Shown here piece by piece: positions 30,998 to 39,839 of a stretch of DNA of 64,000 nucleotides. Position numbers and translations under genes: made by a program. Each line of letters begins with the position of its first letter. The stretch's first letter is position 1. The notes under the pieces are model-generated. The model ran no database searches and was not told the origin of the DNA. It worked only from the letters and a program-made list of their open reading frames with translations. Source of the DNA: Lactobacillus iners DSM 13335 (GTDB taxonomy: Bacteria; Bacillota; Bacilli; Lactobacillales; Lactobacillaceae); assembly GCF_000160875.1 (NCBI RefSeq), contig NZ_GG700805.1:186001-250000 (forward strand), written 5' to 3'.

Positions 30998-31427
30998 AAA
31001 AATAGTTGAAAAAGATATTGATCCTAATACCATAGGTTCACTAGCCTTAGCTTATTTAGGAGATGGTGTTTATGAGGCAGCCATTAGGCAACATTTAGTA
31101 AAGGGTGGGATTGTTCGCCCTCAGCATTTGCAAGGTTACGCTACTCATTATGTCTCTGCTAAAGCTCAAGCAGGATTAATCACTAAGATGAAAGAGCTAA
31201 ATAAATTAACTGCTGAAGAAATAGCCATCTTTAAACGGGGAAGAAATGCTAATAGTTATACACATGCTAAAAACACGAGTATTAGCACATATAAACTTTC
31301 AACTGGATTTGAAGCAATGATTGGTTATCTATATCTATCAAAGCAATATGATCGTTTGGATAATCTCATCGCTTGGTGTATTGAACAAGTGGAAAATGGA
31401 GAAAATAATGAAAAGCGATTCGAATAA
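30984..31427 (+). CDS. mrnC: Mini-ribonuclease III
   Basis: 147 residues: a catalytic RNase III domain without the dsRNA-binding domain. The acidic signature is [17 protein letters not shown] at about residue 20. In Bacillus it matures 23S rRNA ends. Starts within the 3' end of cysS and overlaps rlmB by 20 nt. Confidence 0.95.
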   Translation: MLKPKKIVEKDIDPNTIGSLALAYLGDGVYEAAIRQHLVKGGIVRPQHLQGYATHYVSAKAQAGLITKMKELNKLTAEEIAIFKRGRNANSYTHAKNTSISTYKLSTGFEAMIGYLYLSKQYDRLDNLIAWCIEQVENGENNEKRFE

Positions 31428-32184
31428 TGTTGATTTTGTCTTTGGCAGACATGCAGGGTTAGATTTTTTGAGAACGCAGGATGCAAGCTTGATTAATAAG
31501 ATTTTTTTGCAAAATGGTGTGCAGGCAAGTATAGCTGATCAAGTGTATCAATTAGCTAAAAAGAAAAAAATAATAGTTCAAAGTGTTCCCAAAAGCAAAT
31601 TAGATAAGTTAGTTGATCAGCAAAATCATCAAGGTCTTGTTTTGGCAATTACGCCTTTTGAATATACTGATTTGAATGATTTACTAAAAAGCATTGAAGA
31701 AAAAGCTGATCCATTTTTATTAATGCTGGATTCAATTGAAGATCCACATAATTTGGGTTCAATTTTAAGAACAGCAGATGCTACTGGCGTTGATGGTATT
31801 ATTATTCCACAGAGACGGGCTAGTGGATTAACTTCCGTTGTAGCTAAAACTTCAACTGGTGCGATTGATTATGTCCCTGTAGTCCGTGTTAACAATTTGG
31901 TACAAACCGTTGATACCTTAAAAGATAAAGGTTATTGGTTTTTTGGTACAGCGATGTCAGGTGATAATTATACTAATTGGGATGCACGTGGAAAATGTGT
32001 ATTGGTTATCGGTAATGAAGGTAAAGGAATATCACCATTGCTACTTAAACAAATGGACCAAACATTAACTATTCCGATGACAGGACACGTGCAATCTTTG
32101 AATGCTGGTGTTGCTACTGGAATTTTGTTATATCAAATGTTTAATAGCAGACAAGCTGTCAAAAATGGACAAATTAAGCAATAA
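31408..32184 (+). CDS. rlmB: 23S rRNA 2'-O-methyltransferase RlmB (TrmH family)
   Basis: 258 residues from ATG 31408 ([17 protein letters not shown]). N-terminal L30e-like substrate-binding domain, then the SPOUT domain with LDSIEDPHNLGSILRTADATG, IGNEGKGIS and the knot motif IPMTGHVQSLNAGVATGI. It methylates a guanosine in the peptidyl-transferase centre. An in-frame upstream ATG (31321) reads through mrnC and is not used. Confidence 0.94.
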   Translation: MKSDSNNVDFVFGRHAGLDFLRTQDASLINKIFLQNGVQASIADQVYQLAKKKKIIVQSVPKSKLDKLVDQQNHQGLVLAITPFEYTDLNDLLKSIEEKADPFLLMLDSIEDPHNLGSILRTADATGVDGIIIPQRRASGLTSVVAKTSTGAIDYVPVVRVNNLVQTVDTLKDKGYWFFGTAMSGDNYTNWDARGKCVLVIGNEGKGISPLLLKQMDQTLTIPMTGHVQSLNAGVATGILLYQMFNSRQAVKNGQIKQ

Positions 32185-32222
32185 TTATTAATTTTGATTG
32201 ACATAAATTATATAGTGTTTGC

Positions 32223-32250
32223 TTGAATAAATGTTCGCTTAAAAGATAAT
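32223..32250 (+). promoter_or_regulatory. Candidate promoter of the sigma factor gene
   Basis: TTGAAT (32223-32228), 16 bp, GATAAT (32245-32250), 47 nt before the GTG start. It suggests the sigma gene is transcribed apart from rlmB. Confidence 0.5.
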
Positions 32251-32296
32251 ATTTTAACTACTAATCTGATATAAAAAAGTGAAAGAGGAATTTTTT

Positions 32297-32842
32297 GTGT
32301 CAGATAGTGAGTTAATTATGAGGGTGAAACAAAAAGATAATGATGCTTTACAGCAGTTGTTTGTGCGATACAAACCTGTAGTAAATAAAATCAAAGCCCA
32401 ATATTATGTTAGAAATTATGATTATCAGGATTGGGATCAAGAAGCAATGATAGTTTGTTATGAAGCTTGCTGTTTGTACGATTTTGAAAGAAATAGTCAA
32501 TTTGGAGCTTTTTATAAAACTAAATTTACGAATCGTGTTCGGTCTTTATTACGTTATGAATTAGCCAAAAGACGTGAAGCTAATAGAACTGCTATATCTT
32601 ATGAATATGGCAATGATATTGGTATCATAATGGAAAAGTTTACTAATGATTATAAATTGCCAATTAGTGAAATTTATTCTCAATTTTTAAGCAATTTAAG
32701 TGAATTGGAGTTACTATCCATTTTAGTTTATTTAGGAAAATTATCGCATCAACAAGCTTGTAAAATTGGACGTTGTGATCGACTTAAACTTTTGCAGGCT
32801 AAAGCACGGTGTAAAAGGAAATTAAAAGATGAATTATTTTAA
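32297..32842 (+). CDS. SigH/ComX-like alternative sigma factor
   Basis: 181 residues. Region 2 is visible: ELIMRVKQKDNDALQQLFVRY, then DYQDWDQEAMIVCYEACCLYDFERN and FGAFYKTKFTNRVRSLLRYE (-10 recognition helix). The C-terminal part is a weak region 4. Position after mrnC-rlmB matches sigH in Bacillus and the ComX/SigH genes of lactobacilli, which switch on late competence genes. GTG 32297 fits GAAAGAGGA. Whether the strain is transformable is unknown. Confidence 0.82.
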   Translation: MSDSELIMRVKQKDNDALQQLFVRYKPVVNKIKAQYYVRNYDYQDWDQEAMIVCYEACCLYDFERNSQFGAFYKTKFTNRVRSLLRYELAKRREANRTAISYEYGNDIGIIMEKFTNDYKLPISEIYSQFLSNLSELELLSILVYLGKLSHQQACKIGRCDRLKLLQAKARCKRKLKDELF

Positions 32843-32925
32843 TTTGATCTGTTGAAAGAAATCAAGCACTTTTAGCTTGAGTGATGCGGATGTAACTGTT
32901 AGAACAGCGATATTGAATATCATAA

Positions 32926-32961
32926 AAAAAATGTAGCCTGATGACAGGCTACATTTTTATT
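32926..32961. terminator. Bidirectional terminator
   Basis: AATGTAGCCTG (32930-32940) pairs perfectly with CAGGCTACATT (32945-32955), with A and T tracts outside. It ends both the sigma factor gene and the convergent MFS gene. Confidence 0.92.
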
Positions 32962-34177
32962 TTTTATTTGGATAATTTTTAAGCGTCAAGGCTAGTAAGA
33001 TAAAACTGATCAAAAAGGCCAAGATATTAAGATACCAACCAATATTATAAGAATTTGTAGTATCAAATAAAAAGGCATCGATTAAAATAGCAAATGATAA
33101 AGCTAAAGCCCCGACCATATTGATAATTGATAAAATGTTACTATAGTCTTTAACACCGAATTCTTTTTTAATTAAATATGGTAAAGCAACCAAGCAGATT
33201 CCTTGCCCTAATCCTAGAATAAATGCTGATAAAACTAGGCTTAAGCCATTTTTTAATATAATTTGTCCATACCAGCCGCTTATTCCAAATAAAGCAAAGA
33301 ATAGTAAAACAACTTTGGCATTGAAATAGTCTAATAAAAAACCGATAGATATTTTACCTAATGCTGCTCCAAACATGATTCCTGATACTACCAATCCGGC
33401 AGTTTGTATAGAAAAACCAATGTGGAGGATAGAGCCTGATACGTGTTGAACAGATCCTGATACAAATTGCAATAAAAACATAGCTATTGTTAAAGAGTAA
33501 AAGACTATTGTTTTTCGAGCTTGTTTTAATGTTAATCCTGACTCGTTTCCTGGTTTTACATGATCAACCTCGCTAGGTTCGCCATATGCATGATGTTTAT
33601 CATTAGGTTGAGGAATAATGGTTAATGATGCTGGCACTAGTATTAACAAAATTAATAGGGCCTCAAAAATAAAACCGCCTCGCCAGCCAAAAGATTTAAT
33701 AACATCAGCAACTAGCGGATTAAATATTGTACCACCGATACCTGATAAGCCTAAAGCAATTCCCATTACTGTTCCTAATTTAGCATTAAACCATTTTTGT
33801 AGTAATACTGGTATAGATAGGATAAAAGCTCCAGGCTGACAGATACCAATAATGATATATACTATGTAAAACCAACCTAAATTATTAGCAATGCTTAAAC
33901 TTAAAAAGCCAATTCCAATGATTGCAAATAAAATCGTTAGTAACCATTTTAAGTTAACTTTAGACATAATTTTTCCAGCAATTAGCAAAGTGATTGCTGA
34001 AGCTAAATTTTGTAAGGTAACCATTAGTGAAATACTTGATTTGTTAACATGTAATTCTTTGCATAAAGGAATAAAAAATAAACCTACCGTATTAACAATT
34101 AGTCCAAATCCAATTAGTGATATGAGACAGCTTACTATAAAAATCCACCAGGCATATATACTGCGTTGATTTGTCAC
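32957..34177 (-). CDS. MFS transporter, OFA (oxalate/formate antiporter-like) type
   Basis: About 406 residues with twelve membrane segments and a central hydrophilic loop. The N-terminal pattern AWWIFIVSCLISLIGFG and the SGIGGTIFNPLVADVIKSFGWR segment are typical of the OFA group of monocarboxylate transporters. GTG at 34177-34175 follows GAAAGTAGG; an upstream in-frame ATG (34222) is less likely. The substrate is not predictable. Confidence 0.85.
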   Translation of the reverse strand: MTNQRSIYAWWIFIVSCLISLIGFGLIVNTVGLFFIPLCKELHVNKSSISLMVTLQNLASAITLLIAGKIMSKVNLKWLLTILFAIIGIGFLSLSIANNLGWFYIVYIIIGICQPGAFILSIPVLLQKWFNAKLGTVMGIALGLSGIGGTIFNPLVADVIKSFGWRGGFIFEALLILLILVPASLTIIPQPNDKHHAYGEPSEVDHVKPGNESGLTLKQARKTIVFYSLTIAMFLLQFVSGSVQHVSGSILHIGFSIQTAGLVVSGIMFGAALGKISIGFLLDYFNAKVVLLFFALFGISGWYGQIILKNGLSLVLSAFILGLGQGICLVALPYLIKKEFGVKDYSNILSIINMVGALALSFAILIDAFLFDTTNSYNIGWYLNILAFLISFILLALTLKNYPNKK

Positions 34178-34308
34178 AATAAATAACCTACTTTCTAACA
34201 AAATATAATCAATAAATATCATAAACTAAAAAAGTACAAGATATCTCTTAAATTGGTAAGTTTAAGTTTTTTTTATAAAATATAAGCAAATCTTTAGTAA
34301 ATAATAAA

Positions 34309-34337
34309 TTGAAAAAAGTGCATTTATTTGTTAAGAT
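34309..34337 (+). promoter_or_regulatory. rpmG-secE promoter
   Basis: TTGAAA (34309-34314), a 17-bp spacer and TAAGAT (34332-34337), 24 nt upstream of rpmG. Confidence 0.7.
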
Positions 34338-34360
34338 AGTTTAAGCTTAGGAGTGATTGT

Positions 34361-34510
34361 ATGGTAGTAAAGAAAGCATCACTTGCATGTACAATATGCG
34401 GATCACGTAATTATTCAATTGCAGCAAGTAAAAGTAGAACTCAGAGATTGGAATTAAATAAATTCTGCAAATATTGCGGTAAGAAGACTTTGCATAAAGA
34501 AACGAGGTAA
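34361..34510 (+). CDS. rpmG: 50S ribosomal protein L33 (bL33)
   Basis: A 49-residue zinc-ribbon L33: cysteine pairs CTIC (residues 10-13) and CKYC (36-39). Start [18 protein letters not shown], end [17 protein letters not shown] precedes the ATG. Heads the rpmG-secE-nusG cluster, its standard place. Confidence 0.96.
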   Translation: MVVKKASLACTICGSRNYSIAASKSRTQRLELNKFCKYCGKKTLHKETR

Positions 34511-34515
34511 TTTAA

Positions 34516-34683
34516 ATGTTTAAATTTATCAAAGAAGTTATAGCTTCTATGAAAAAAGTAACTTGGCCTACATTAGAGCAAAATAGGCGTGATACTTCTA
34601 CTGTTGTATGGTGTTCAATTTTATTTGCTGCTTATTTGGGCGTGTTGGATTTTATATTCCAACAATTAGTTAAATTATTGTAA
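34516..34683 (+). CDS. secE: Preprotein translocase subunit SecE
   Basis: A 55-residue single-helix SecE. The conserved amphipathic helix ends in MKKVTWPTLEQNRRDT, followed by one membrane helix (about 30-50). It clamps SecY halves together. Five nt after rpmG. Confidence 0.96.
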   Translation: MFKFIKEVIASMKKVTWPTLEQNRRDTSTVVWCSILFAAYLGVLDFIFQQLVKLL

Positions 34684-34685
34684 AA

Positions 34686-34740
34686 TCTATGGTATAATTT
34701 CTTATATCTTATTGTGGCCTCCATTGGAGGTTTTTTATTT
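34686..34740 (+). promoter_or_regulatory. secE-nusG spacer: TATAAT box and hairpin with T run
   Basis: A TATAAT (34693-34698) lies after secE. CCTCC (34718-34722) then pairs with GGAGG (34726-34730), followed by six T. This looks like a weak terminator or attenuator that would lower nusG transcription from the rpmG promoter and give nusG its own start. Confidence 0.55.
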
Positions 34741-34760
34741 GCTTAATTAAGGAGAAATAA

Positions 34761-35312
34761 ATGGTAGAAAGCAGTAAAAAACAATGGTATGTATTGCATA
34801 CTTATTCAGGATATGAAGAGAAAGTAAAAAAAGATGTATTATCACGTGCTCAATCTATGGGGATGCAAGATTATATTTTTAGAGTAATCGTTCCCGAAGT
34901 TAAGAAAAATGAAGTGGTACGTGGTCAGGAACAAAAAGTTGATGAAAAAGTATTTCCTGGTTATGTTTTAGTAGAGATGGTTATGACTGATGAAAGCTGG
35001 TTTGTAGTTAGAAACACGCCTAATGTTACTGGTTTTGTTGGTAGTCACGGTGGTGGTTCTAAGCCTTCTCCATTGTATGACGATGAAATAAAACGTATTC
35101 TAGCTGATCAAAATAAAGAAGCCGCACCTCAAAGTTATGATTTTGAGGTAGGAGAAACTGTTACTATTACTGAAGGTCCATTTAAGAATATGGAAGGTAA
35201 GATTAATAGTATCCAAACAGATAAAGAAAAATTACTTGTTTCTATTGACATGTTTGGTAGAGAAACTAATGCAGAGTTAGACTTCACACAAGTTAAAAAA
35301 TTTGAGGCTTAA
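34761..35312 (+). CDS. nusG: Transcription termination/antitermination factor NusG
   Basis: 183 residues: the NGN domain (KKQWYVLHTYSGYEEKVK, VFPGYVLVEM) binds RNAP and the C-terminal KOW domain (VGETVTITEGPFKNMEGKI) binds S10 or Rho. Full length. AAGGAG precedes the ATG. Upstream of the rplK-rplA genes as usual. Confidence 0.98.
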   Translation: MVESSKKQWYVLHTYSGYEEKVKKDVLSRAQSMGMQDYIFRVIVPEVKKNEVVRGQEQKVDEKVFPGYVLVEMVMTDESWFVVRNTPNVTGFVGSHGGGSKPSPLYDDEIKRILADQNKEAAPQSYDFEVGETVTITEGPFKNMEGKINSIQTDKEKLLVSIDMFGRETNAELDFTQVKKFEA

Positions 35313-35342
35313 GCTGATTTATAAAATTAGTTACAACATTTG

Positions 35343-35371
35343 TTGAAATTAATTGTAAAAGATGATATTAT
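35343..35371 (+). promoter_or_regulatory. rplK-rplA promoter
   Basis: TTGAAA (35343-35348), exactly 17 bp, TATTAT (35366-35371). A strong-looking promoter 83 nt before the rplK start. Confidence 0.75.
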
Positions 35372-35390
35372 ACTGTAGTATCTTTATTAT

Positions 35391-35428
35391 TGTGGGAGGA
35401 GAGAAAGGAAATCTCCATTATAACCACA
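35391..35428 (+). promoter_or_regulatory. L1-binding-site-like hairpin in the rplK leader
   Basis: Outer stem TGTGG (35391-35395) / CCACA (35424-35428) and inner stem GGAGA (35398-35402) / TCTCC (35412-35416) are joined by an asymmetric loop, GA on the 5' side and seven bases on the 3' side. Ribosomal protein L1 represses its operon through such a two-helix site that mimics its 23S target. A second copy lies before rplA. Confidence 0.55.
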
Positions 35429-35453
35429 TCACGGAATCAAGGAGGTATTGACC

Positions 35454-35879
35454 GTGGCAAAGAAAGTAATTAACGTAGTTAAACTACAAATACCAGCTGG
35501 TGCAGCTACTCCTGCACCTCCAGTTGGTCCTGCATTGGGACAAGCCGGCATTAACATTGTTGGTTTTACAAAGGATTTCAATGCACGTACCGCAGATCAA
35601 AAGGGTATGATTATCCCTGTTGTTATTACAGTATATGAAGATCGTTCATTTGACTTCATTACTAAGACTCCACCTGCAGCAGTTCTTTTGAAAAAAGCTG
35701 CTAAAGTTGAAAAAGGATCTGGCGAACCTAATACTAAGAAGGTTGCGAAAGTAACTAAAGCTCAAGTTAAGGAAATCGCTGAAACCAAAATGCAAGATCT
35801 AAACGCTGCAGACGTTGAAGCTGCTATGCGCATGATTGAAGGTACTGCTAGAAGCATGGGCTTCGAAGTAGAAGATTAA
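35454..35879 (+). CDS. rplK: 50S ribosomal protein L11 (uL11)
   Basis: A 141-residue uL11 of the GTPase-associated centre, the target region of thiostrepton. GTG 35454 ([23 protein letters not shown]) lies eight bases after GGAGG; GTG-less upstream ATT/TTG alternatives at 35448 are poorer. Motifs [14 protein letters not shown] and [11 protein letters not shown] are present. Confidence 0.98.
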   Translation: MAKKVINVVKLQIPAGAATPAPPVGPALGQAGINIVGFTKDFNARTADQKGMIIPVVITVYEDRSFDFITKTPPAAVLLKKAAKVEKGSGEPNTKKVAKVTKAQVKEIAETKMQDLNAADVEAAMRMIEGTARSMGFEVED

Positions 35880-35926
35880 TCCATTTTCTAGAATGTCGGA
35901 TCGTTAATCAAAGTTAACGAATCAGC

Positions 35927-35955
35927 GTGGGAGAGTTGAAGACTCGTTTGACCAC
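35927..35955 (+). promoter_or_regulatory. L1-binding-site-like hairpin in the rplK-rplA spacer
   Basis: GTGG (35927-35930) pairs with CCAC (35952-35955), and inside it GAGT (35933-35936) pairs with ACTC (35942-35945). The asymmetric loop is again GA on the 5' side and six bases on the 3' side. Same architecture as the site before rplK, 20 nt upstream of the rplA start. Confidence 0.5.
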
Positions 35956-35975
35956 ATTTGCAAGGAGGAAATCAC

Positions 35976-36668
35976 ATGCCAAAGCATGGAAAGAAATATT
36001 TAGAAGCAGCAAAACTTGTTGAAGCTGGCAAGTTTTATACTGTTGATGAAGCTATGGAGTTAGTTAAGAAGACTTCATACGCAGGCTTCGATGCAACTGT
36101 TGAAGTTTCATTTAATTTATCAGTAGATCCAAAGCAAGCTGATCAACAAATTCGCGGATCACTTGTTCTTCCAAATGGAACAGGAAAGACCCAAAAAGTA
36201 ATTGTTTTTGCTGAAGGACCTCAAGCTGAAGCTGCTAAAGCAGCAGGTGCTGATGAAGTTGGATCAGATGACTTAGTAGAAAAAGTTCAAAATGGCTATT
36301 TTGACTTTGATGTTGTTGTTGCTACACCAATGATGATGGCTAAGGTTGGTCGCTTAGGTCGTGTATTAGGACCTAAGGGTTTAATGCCTAACCCAAAGAC
36401 TGGAACTGTAACAATGGATGTTGCTAAGGCTGTTGAGAATGTTAAAGCTGGACAAGTTGAATACCGTGTTGATAAACAAGGTTTGATTCATGCACCTATC
36501 GGTAAAGTTTCATTTGAAAGTGCAAAACTTGCTGAAAACTTTAATGCTTTACGTGAAGTTATTTTACGTGCTCGTCCTGCAGCAGCTAAGGGACAATACA
36601 TGAAGTCAGTTGCAGTATCAGCAACATTTGGCCCTGGTATCTATTTAGATCCAATGACTTTAATGTAA
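35976..36668 (+). CDS. rplA: 50S ribosomal protein L1 (uL1)
   Basis: A 230-residue uL1 of the mobile L1 stalk that guides E-site tRNA. Start [18 protein letters not shown], signature [21 protein letters not shown]-terminus [18 protein letters not shown] 35976 follows AAGGAGG. Probably represses its own operon via the two leader hairpins. Confidence 0.98.
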   Translation: MPKHGKKYLEAAKLVEAGKFYTVDEAMELVKKTSYAGFDATVEVSFNLSVDPKQADQQIRGSLVLPNGTGKTQKVIVFAEGPQAEAAKAAGADEVGSDDLVEKVQNGYFDFDVVVATPMMMAKVGRLGRVLGPKGLMPNPKTGTVTMDVAKAVENVKAGQVEYRVDKQGLIHAPIGKVSFESAKLAENFNALREVILRARPAAAKGQYMKSVAVSATFGPGIYLDPMTLM

Positions 36669-36679
36669 TTGAATAAGAA

Positions 36680-36710
36680 AGAAGTCATATCATAAATATG
36701 ACTTTTTTTA
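36680..36710 (+). terminator. rplA terminator
   Basis: AAGTCATAT (36682-36690) pairs perfectly with ATATGACTT (36696-36704) around CATAA, followed by seven T. Confidence 0.92.
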
Positions 36711-36722
36711 TGCCAATATATG

Positions 36723-36751
36723 TTGACAAAAAAAATTATAGTTGTTATTAT
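36723..36751 (+). promoter_or_regulatory. rplJ-rplL promoter
   Basis: Consensus TTGACA (36723-36728), 17 bp, TATTAT (36746-36751). Confidence 0.85.
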
Positions 36752-36757
36752 ATCAAA

Positions 36758-36862
36758 GGATGAAAGTTCTACCGAAGACTCGGGTGGCGTAAAGCCTTAA
36801 TATCCCGCCGAGGCCAAGAAAGAATGGATATTTAATGCCACGTCTTTTTGGCGTGGTTTTTT
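36758..36862 (+). promoter_or_regulatory. Ribosomal protein L10 leader with terminator
   Basis: The segment with ACCGAAGACTCGGGTGGCG followed by TAAAGCCTTAATATCCCGCC is the conserved L10 leader of Gram-positive rplJ-rplL operons, which binds the L10/L12 complex. It ends in CCACG (36838-36842) / CGTGG (36852-36856) and six T, a terminator that allows autoregulation by premature termination. Confidence 0.88.
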
Positions 36863-36910
36863 GATTCTTACAGTAGAATTTATCTTAAAAAAATTTTGGA
36901 GGTGAATTCA

Positions 36911-37411
36911 TTGAGTAAAGCTGCTATTGCTGCTAAAGAGAAATATGTTGATGCCTTTTCTGAGGAGTTAAAAGCTGCTAAGTCACTTTTAGTAGTTGAC
37001 TACCTTGGCTTGACTGTTGACGAAGTAACAAGTTTACGTAAGGAATTACGTGAATCTGATGTTAAGATGAAAGTAGTCAAGAATACTTATTTAAAGCGTG
37101 CTGCTGAAAAAGCTGGCATTGAAGGCTTAGACGAAACTTTCTCAGGACCATCAGCTGTTGTTTATACCGATAACGCAGATGATATTACTGAACCTGCTCG
37201 TATTGTTTCAAAATATGCTAAGGATATTGAAGCATTATCAATTAAGGGTGGATTGCTTGAAGGTAGGGTTACCAGCGAAGAAGAGATCAAGCAAATCGCT
37301 TCCATTCCAGGTCGTGAAGGATTGCTTTCAATGCTTGTTTCTGTATTGCAGGCACCTGTTCGCAATGTTGCATATGCTGTTAAGGCTGTTGCTGAATCAA
37401 AGGGCGAATAA
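36911..37411 (+). CDS. rplJ: 50S ribosomal protein L10 (uL10)
   Basis: 166 residues. Base of the L10-L12 stalk that recruits translation GTPases. The correct start is TTG 36911 (MSKAAIAAKEKYVDAF) after TTGGAGGTG; an in-frame ATG at 36848 lies in the leader terminator and is rejected. Motifs VVDYLGLTVDEVTSLRKELR and VKNTYLKRA are present. Confidence 0.97.
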   Translation: MSKAAIAAKEKYVDAFSEELKAAKSLLVVDYLGLTVDEVTSLRKELRESDVKMKVVKNTYLKRAAEKAGIEGLDETFSGPSAVVYTDNADDITEPARIVSKYAKDIEALSIKGGLLEGRVTSEEEIKQIASIPGREGLLSMLVSVLQAPVRNVAYAVKAVAESKGE

Positions 37412-37455
37412 GATATCGTTCTATATATAATTAATTATTTTGGAGGAAAGTTATA

Positions 37456-37818
37456 ATGGCTTTAGAAACTGATAAGATTATTGAAGCTTTAAAAGGTGCT
37501 TCAATTCTTGAATTGAATGACTTAGTAAAAGCAATTGAAGAAGAATTTGGCGTAACTGCTGCTGCTCCTGTTGCAGCTGCTGCTACTGCAGATGCAGCTG
37601 CAGCTAAGACTGAATTTGATGTTGAATTAACAGAAATTGGTCAAGAAAAAGTTAAGGTTATCAAGGTTGTTAAGGAAATCACTGGCCTTGGTCTTAAGGA
37701 TTCAAAAGACCTTGTTGATGGTGCACCAAAGAACATCAAAGAAGGCGTTTCAGAAGCAGAAGCTAACGATATCAAGGCTAAACTTGAAGAAGTTGGTGCA
37801 AAAGTTACTGTTAAGTAA
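37456..37818 (+). CDS. rplL: 50S ribosomal protein L7/L12 (bL12)
   Basis: 120 residues: N-terminal dimerisation helix ([13 protein letters not shown]), alanine-rich hinge at about 35-50, and the GTPase-binding C-terminal domain ([23 protein letters not shown]). Present in four or more copies per ribosome. Follows rplJ after 44 nt. Confidence 0.98.
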   Translation: MALETDKIIEALKGASILELNDLVKAIEEEFGVTAAAPVAAAATADAAAAKTEFDVELTEIGQEKVKVIKVVKEITGLGLKDSKDLVDGAPKNIKEGVSEAEANDIKAKLEEVGAKVTVK

Positions 37819-37851
37819 TTTATTAAATCTGTATTTGCTGCCTTTAAATAC

Positions 37852-37886
37852 GAAAAAAAACCTGACCATTCGGTCAGGTTTTTTAT
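37852..37886. terminator. Bidirectional terminator between rplL and pbuX
   Basis: AACCTGACC (37859-37867) pairs with GGTCAGGTT (37872-37880), flanked by eight A and six T. Serves both convergent transcripts. Confidence 0.93.
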
Positions 37887-37896
37887 TTTGTAATAA

Positions 37897-39180
37897 TTAC
37901 TTGTTTTTATTTCTTTTACTAAATAATAAATTTAACATTGTGGCACTAAAACTTGCTACTACAATACCATTACCTAAGAAAAGTTGTAATGTTTTTGGTA
38001 ATTGTTGAAAAATTTGTGGATAGACACTTACGCCTAAACCTAAGCCAATTGAAGTGGCTATAATTAATATATTTTCTGATTTACTAATATCTACTTGGGA
38101 AAGCATGTTAACACCTTGAACGACCACAATGGCAAACATAATTAACATAGCTCCTCCGAGTACTGAAACAGGAATGATCGAAACTAATGCTCCTATTTTT
38201 GGTAATAATCCCATTAGCATTAAAAATCCTGCAGCCCAGTAAATTGGCTTTTTGGAAGTAATGCCAGATAATTCTAAGACACCAACATTGTTAGAAAAAG
38301 TAGTGTAAGGAAATGTGTTAAAAATCCCACCTAAAATTTGAGCTAAACCTTCAGCACGGTATCCTTTGGTTAAGTCTTGTTTAGTTATATCTTTATTAAT
38401 AATATTACCGATTGCTAAGAAAACACCAGTTGATTCCACCATGGAAACCACTGCGATAATAATCATAGTAATACATGATGAGATTTCAAACGATGGAGCA
38501 CCAAAGTAGAAAGGTTGTGGTAAGTGGAACCATGAAGCTTGAGCTACGGGTTCTAATGAAACCATACCAAGTGTACTTGCAATCATTGTACCGAAGATCA
38601 AACCTAAGAGAATGGAAATTGATTTTAAAAATCCTTTACCAAATGCTTGGAAAGCTAAAATTATTAAAACGGTTGCAAATCCAGTGGCTAAACATTTAAT
38701 ATCACCAAAGTTTTTAGCAAGACTATTGCCACCACCAATATTTTGAAAAGCAATTGGAATTAAAGATAGACCAATGACTGTAATTAAACTACCTGTAACT
38801 ACTGGTGGAAATAGTTTCTTAATCCTTGCAAATTGACTGGAAATTAAGACTACAAAGATACCAGCAACGATGATTGCACCATACATAGTAGTTATAGAAA
38901 AATGTTGACCAATCATTTGTAGGGGAGCTACTGCCTGAATAGCACATCCTAAAACAACAGGCAAGCCTATACCAAAGTATTTGTTTCTGAAAAGTTGTAC
39001 AGCAGTTGCTAAACCACACATGAAAATATCTATAGATATTAAATATGTCATTTGTGCACTGTTAAAATGTAATGCGGTACCGATTAACATTGGTACTGCA
39101 ACAGCACCGGAGTACATAGCTAATAAATGTTGTAAACCTAAAATAGCTTGTTTTCCTAAATTTGTATTTTGTTTATCCAT
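37897..39180 (-). CDS. pbuX: Xanthine permease (NCS2 family)
   Basis: 427 residues with about 14 hydrophobic segments of the nucleobase/cation symporter 2 fold. Typical motifs are GQHLLAMYSGAVAVP-like at the N-terminus (here LGLQHLLAMYSGAV) and VVSMVESTGVFLAIGNI. Its start overlaps the xpt stop by one base (minus strand), and the pair is governed by the guanine riboswitch, which fits purine salvage. Confidence 0.95.
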   Translation of the reverse strand: MDKQNTNLGKQAILGLQHLLAMYSGAVAVPMLIGTALHFNSAQMTYLISIDIFMCGLATAVQLFRNKYFGIGLPVVLGCAIQAVAPLQMIGQHFSITTMYGAIIVAGIFVVLISSQFARIKKLFPPVVTGSLITVIGLSLIPIAFQNIGGGNSLAKNFGDIKCLATGFATVLIILAFQAFGKGFLKSISILLGLIFGTMIASTLGMVSLEPVAQASWFHLPQPFYFGAPSFEISSCITMIIIAVVSMVESTGVFLAIGNIINKDITKQDLTKGYRAEGLAQILGGIFNTFPYTTFSNNVGVLELSGITSKKPIYWAAGFLMLMGLLPKIGALVSIIPVSVLGGAMLIMFAIVVVQGVNMLSQVDISKSENILIIATSIGLGLGVSVYPQIFQQLPKTLQLFLGNGIVVASFSATMLNLLFSKRNKNK

Positions 39181-39758
39181 TATTCTTCTCCCACAAAATG
39201 AACCGTGTTGTTGTCAAAATTTGCAATGCGTGCCAATGATTCTAAATGATAACCGTTATCGACAATCCATTTACTGCCTCCCTGAAATGTTTTTTCAATT
39301 ACAATACCAACTCCAGCTACTTTAGAGTTAGCTTTTTTGGCTATATTGATTAGCCCCTTAACAGCTTCACCATTAGCTAAAAAATCGTCAATGATTAAAA
39401 CTGAATCATCTTTGCTTAAAAACTTTTTATCCACATTTATTTTGTTAGTAACTTGTTTGGTATAAGAAAAAACTTCTGTTTCATAACATTCCTTATTTAA
39501 AGTGGATGGCTTAGATTTGCGAGCAAAAACTACAGGAACGTGAAAAATTAAGCCTGTAGTTAAAGCTGGTGCAATACCAGATGCTTCACATGTTAATATT
39601 TTTGTGATTTTTTCTCCGGTAAATAGTTTGCCAAATTCTTGCCCGATGGCAAACATTAAATCTGGATCTATTTGATGATTTAAAAACGAATTAACTTTTA
39701 ATACGTTTCCCGGTAATAGTTCACCATCTTGGCGAATACGCTTTTCTAAAATTTCCAC
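39180..39758 (-). CDS. xpt: Xanthine phosphoribosyltransferase
   Basis: 192 residues. Converts xanthine plus PRPP to XMP. The PRPP-binding loop is SVLIIDDFLANGEAVKG near residue 122; N-terminal MEILEKRIRQDGELLPGNVLKVNSFLNHQIDP is the family start. First gene of xpt-pbuX; TAGGAGGAT precedes the ATG. Confidence 0.97.
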   Translation of the reverse strand: MEILEKRIRQDGELLPGNVLKVNSFLNHQIDPDLMFAIGQEFGKLFTGEKITKILTCEASGIAPALTTGLIFHVPVVFARKSKPSTLNKECYETEVFSYTKQVTNKINVDKKFLSKDDSVLIIDDFLANGEAVKGLINIAKKANSKVAGVGIVIEKTFQGGSKWIVDNGYHLESLARIANFDNNTVHFVGEE

Positions 39759-39773
39759 AATATCCTCCTAATA

Positions 39774-39821
39774 CAAAAATAAGGACTTTTTACCCAAGCT
39801 ATAGGTAAAAAAGCCCTTATT
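39774..39821 (-). terminator. Riboswitch expression-platform terminator
   Basis: On the minus strand a long hairpin pairs 39804-39821 with 39778-39795 (AATAAGGGC... with ...GTCCTTATT), then T-rich sequence. Placed between the purine aptamer and xpt, as in the known transcription-terminating guanine switches. Confidence 0.88.
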
Positions 39822-39839
39822 ACAGAGAATATTAGCTTA

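Noticed and set aside
36848-36910. N-terminal extension of L10 from ATG 36848
   Set aside because: It lies in the leader terminator; TTG 36911 has a perfect GGAGGTG site and the conserved N-terminus.
37637-38008. 123-codon open frame overlapping rplL and the following terminator
   Set aside because: A frame shadow of rplL, crossing a strong bidirectional terminator and running antisense to pbuX.
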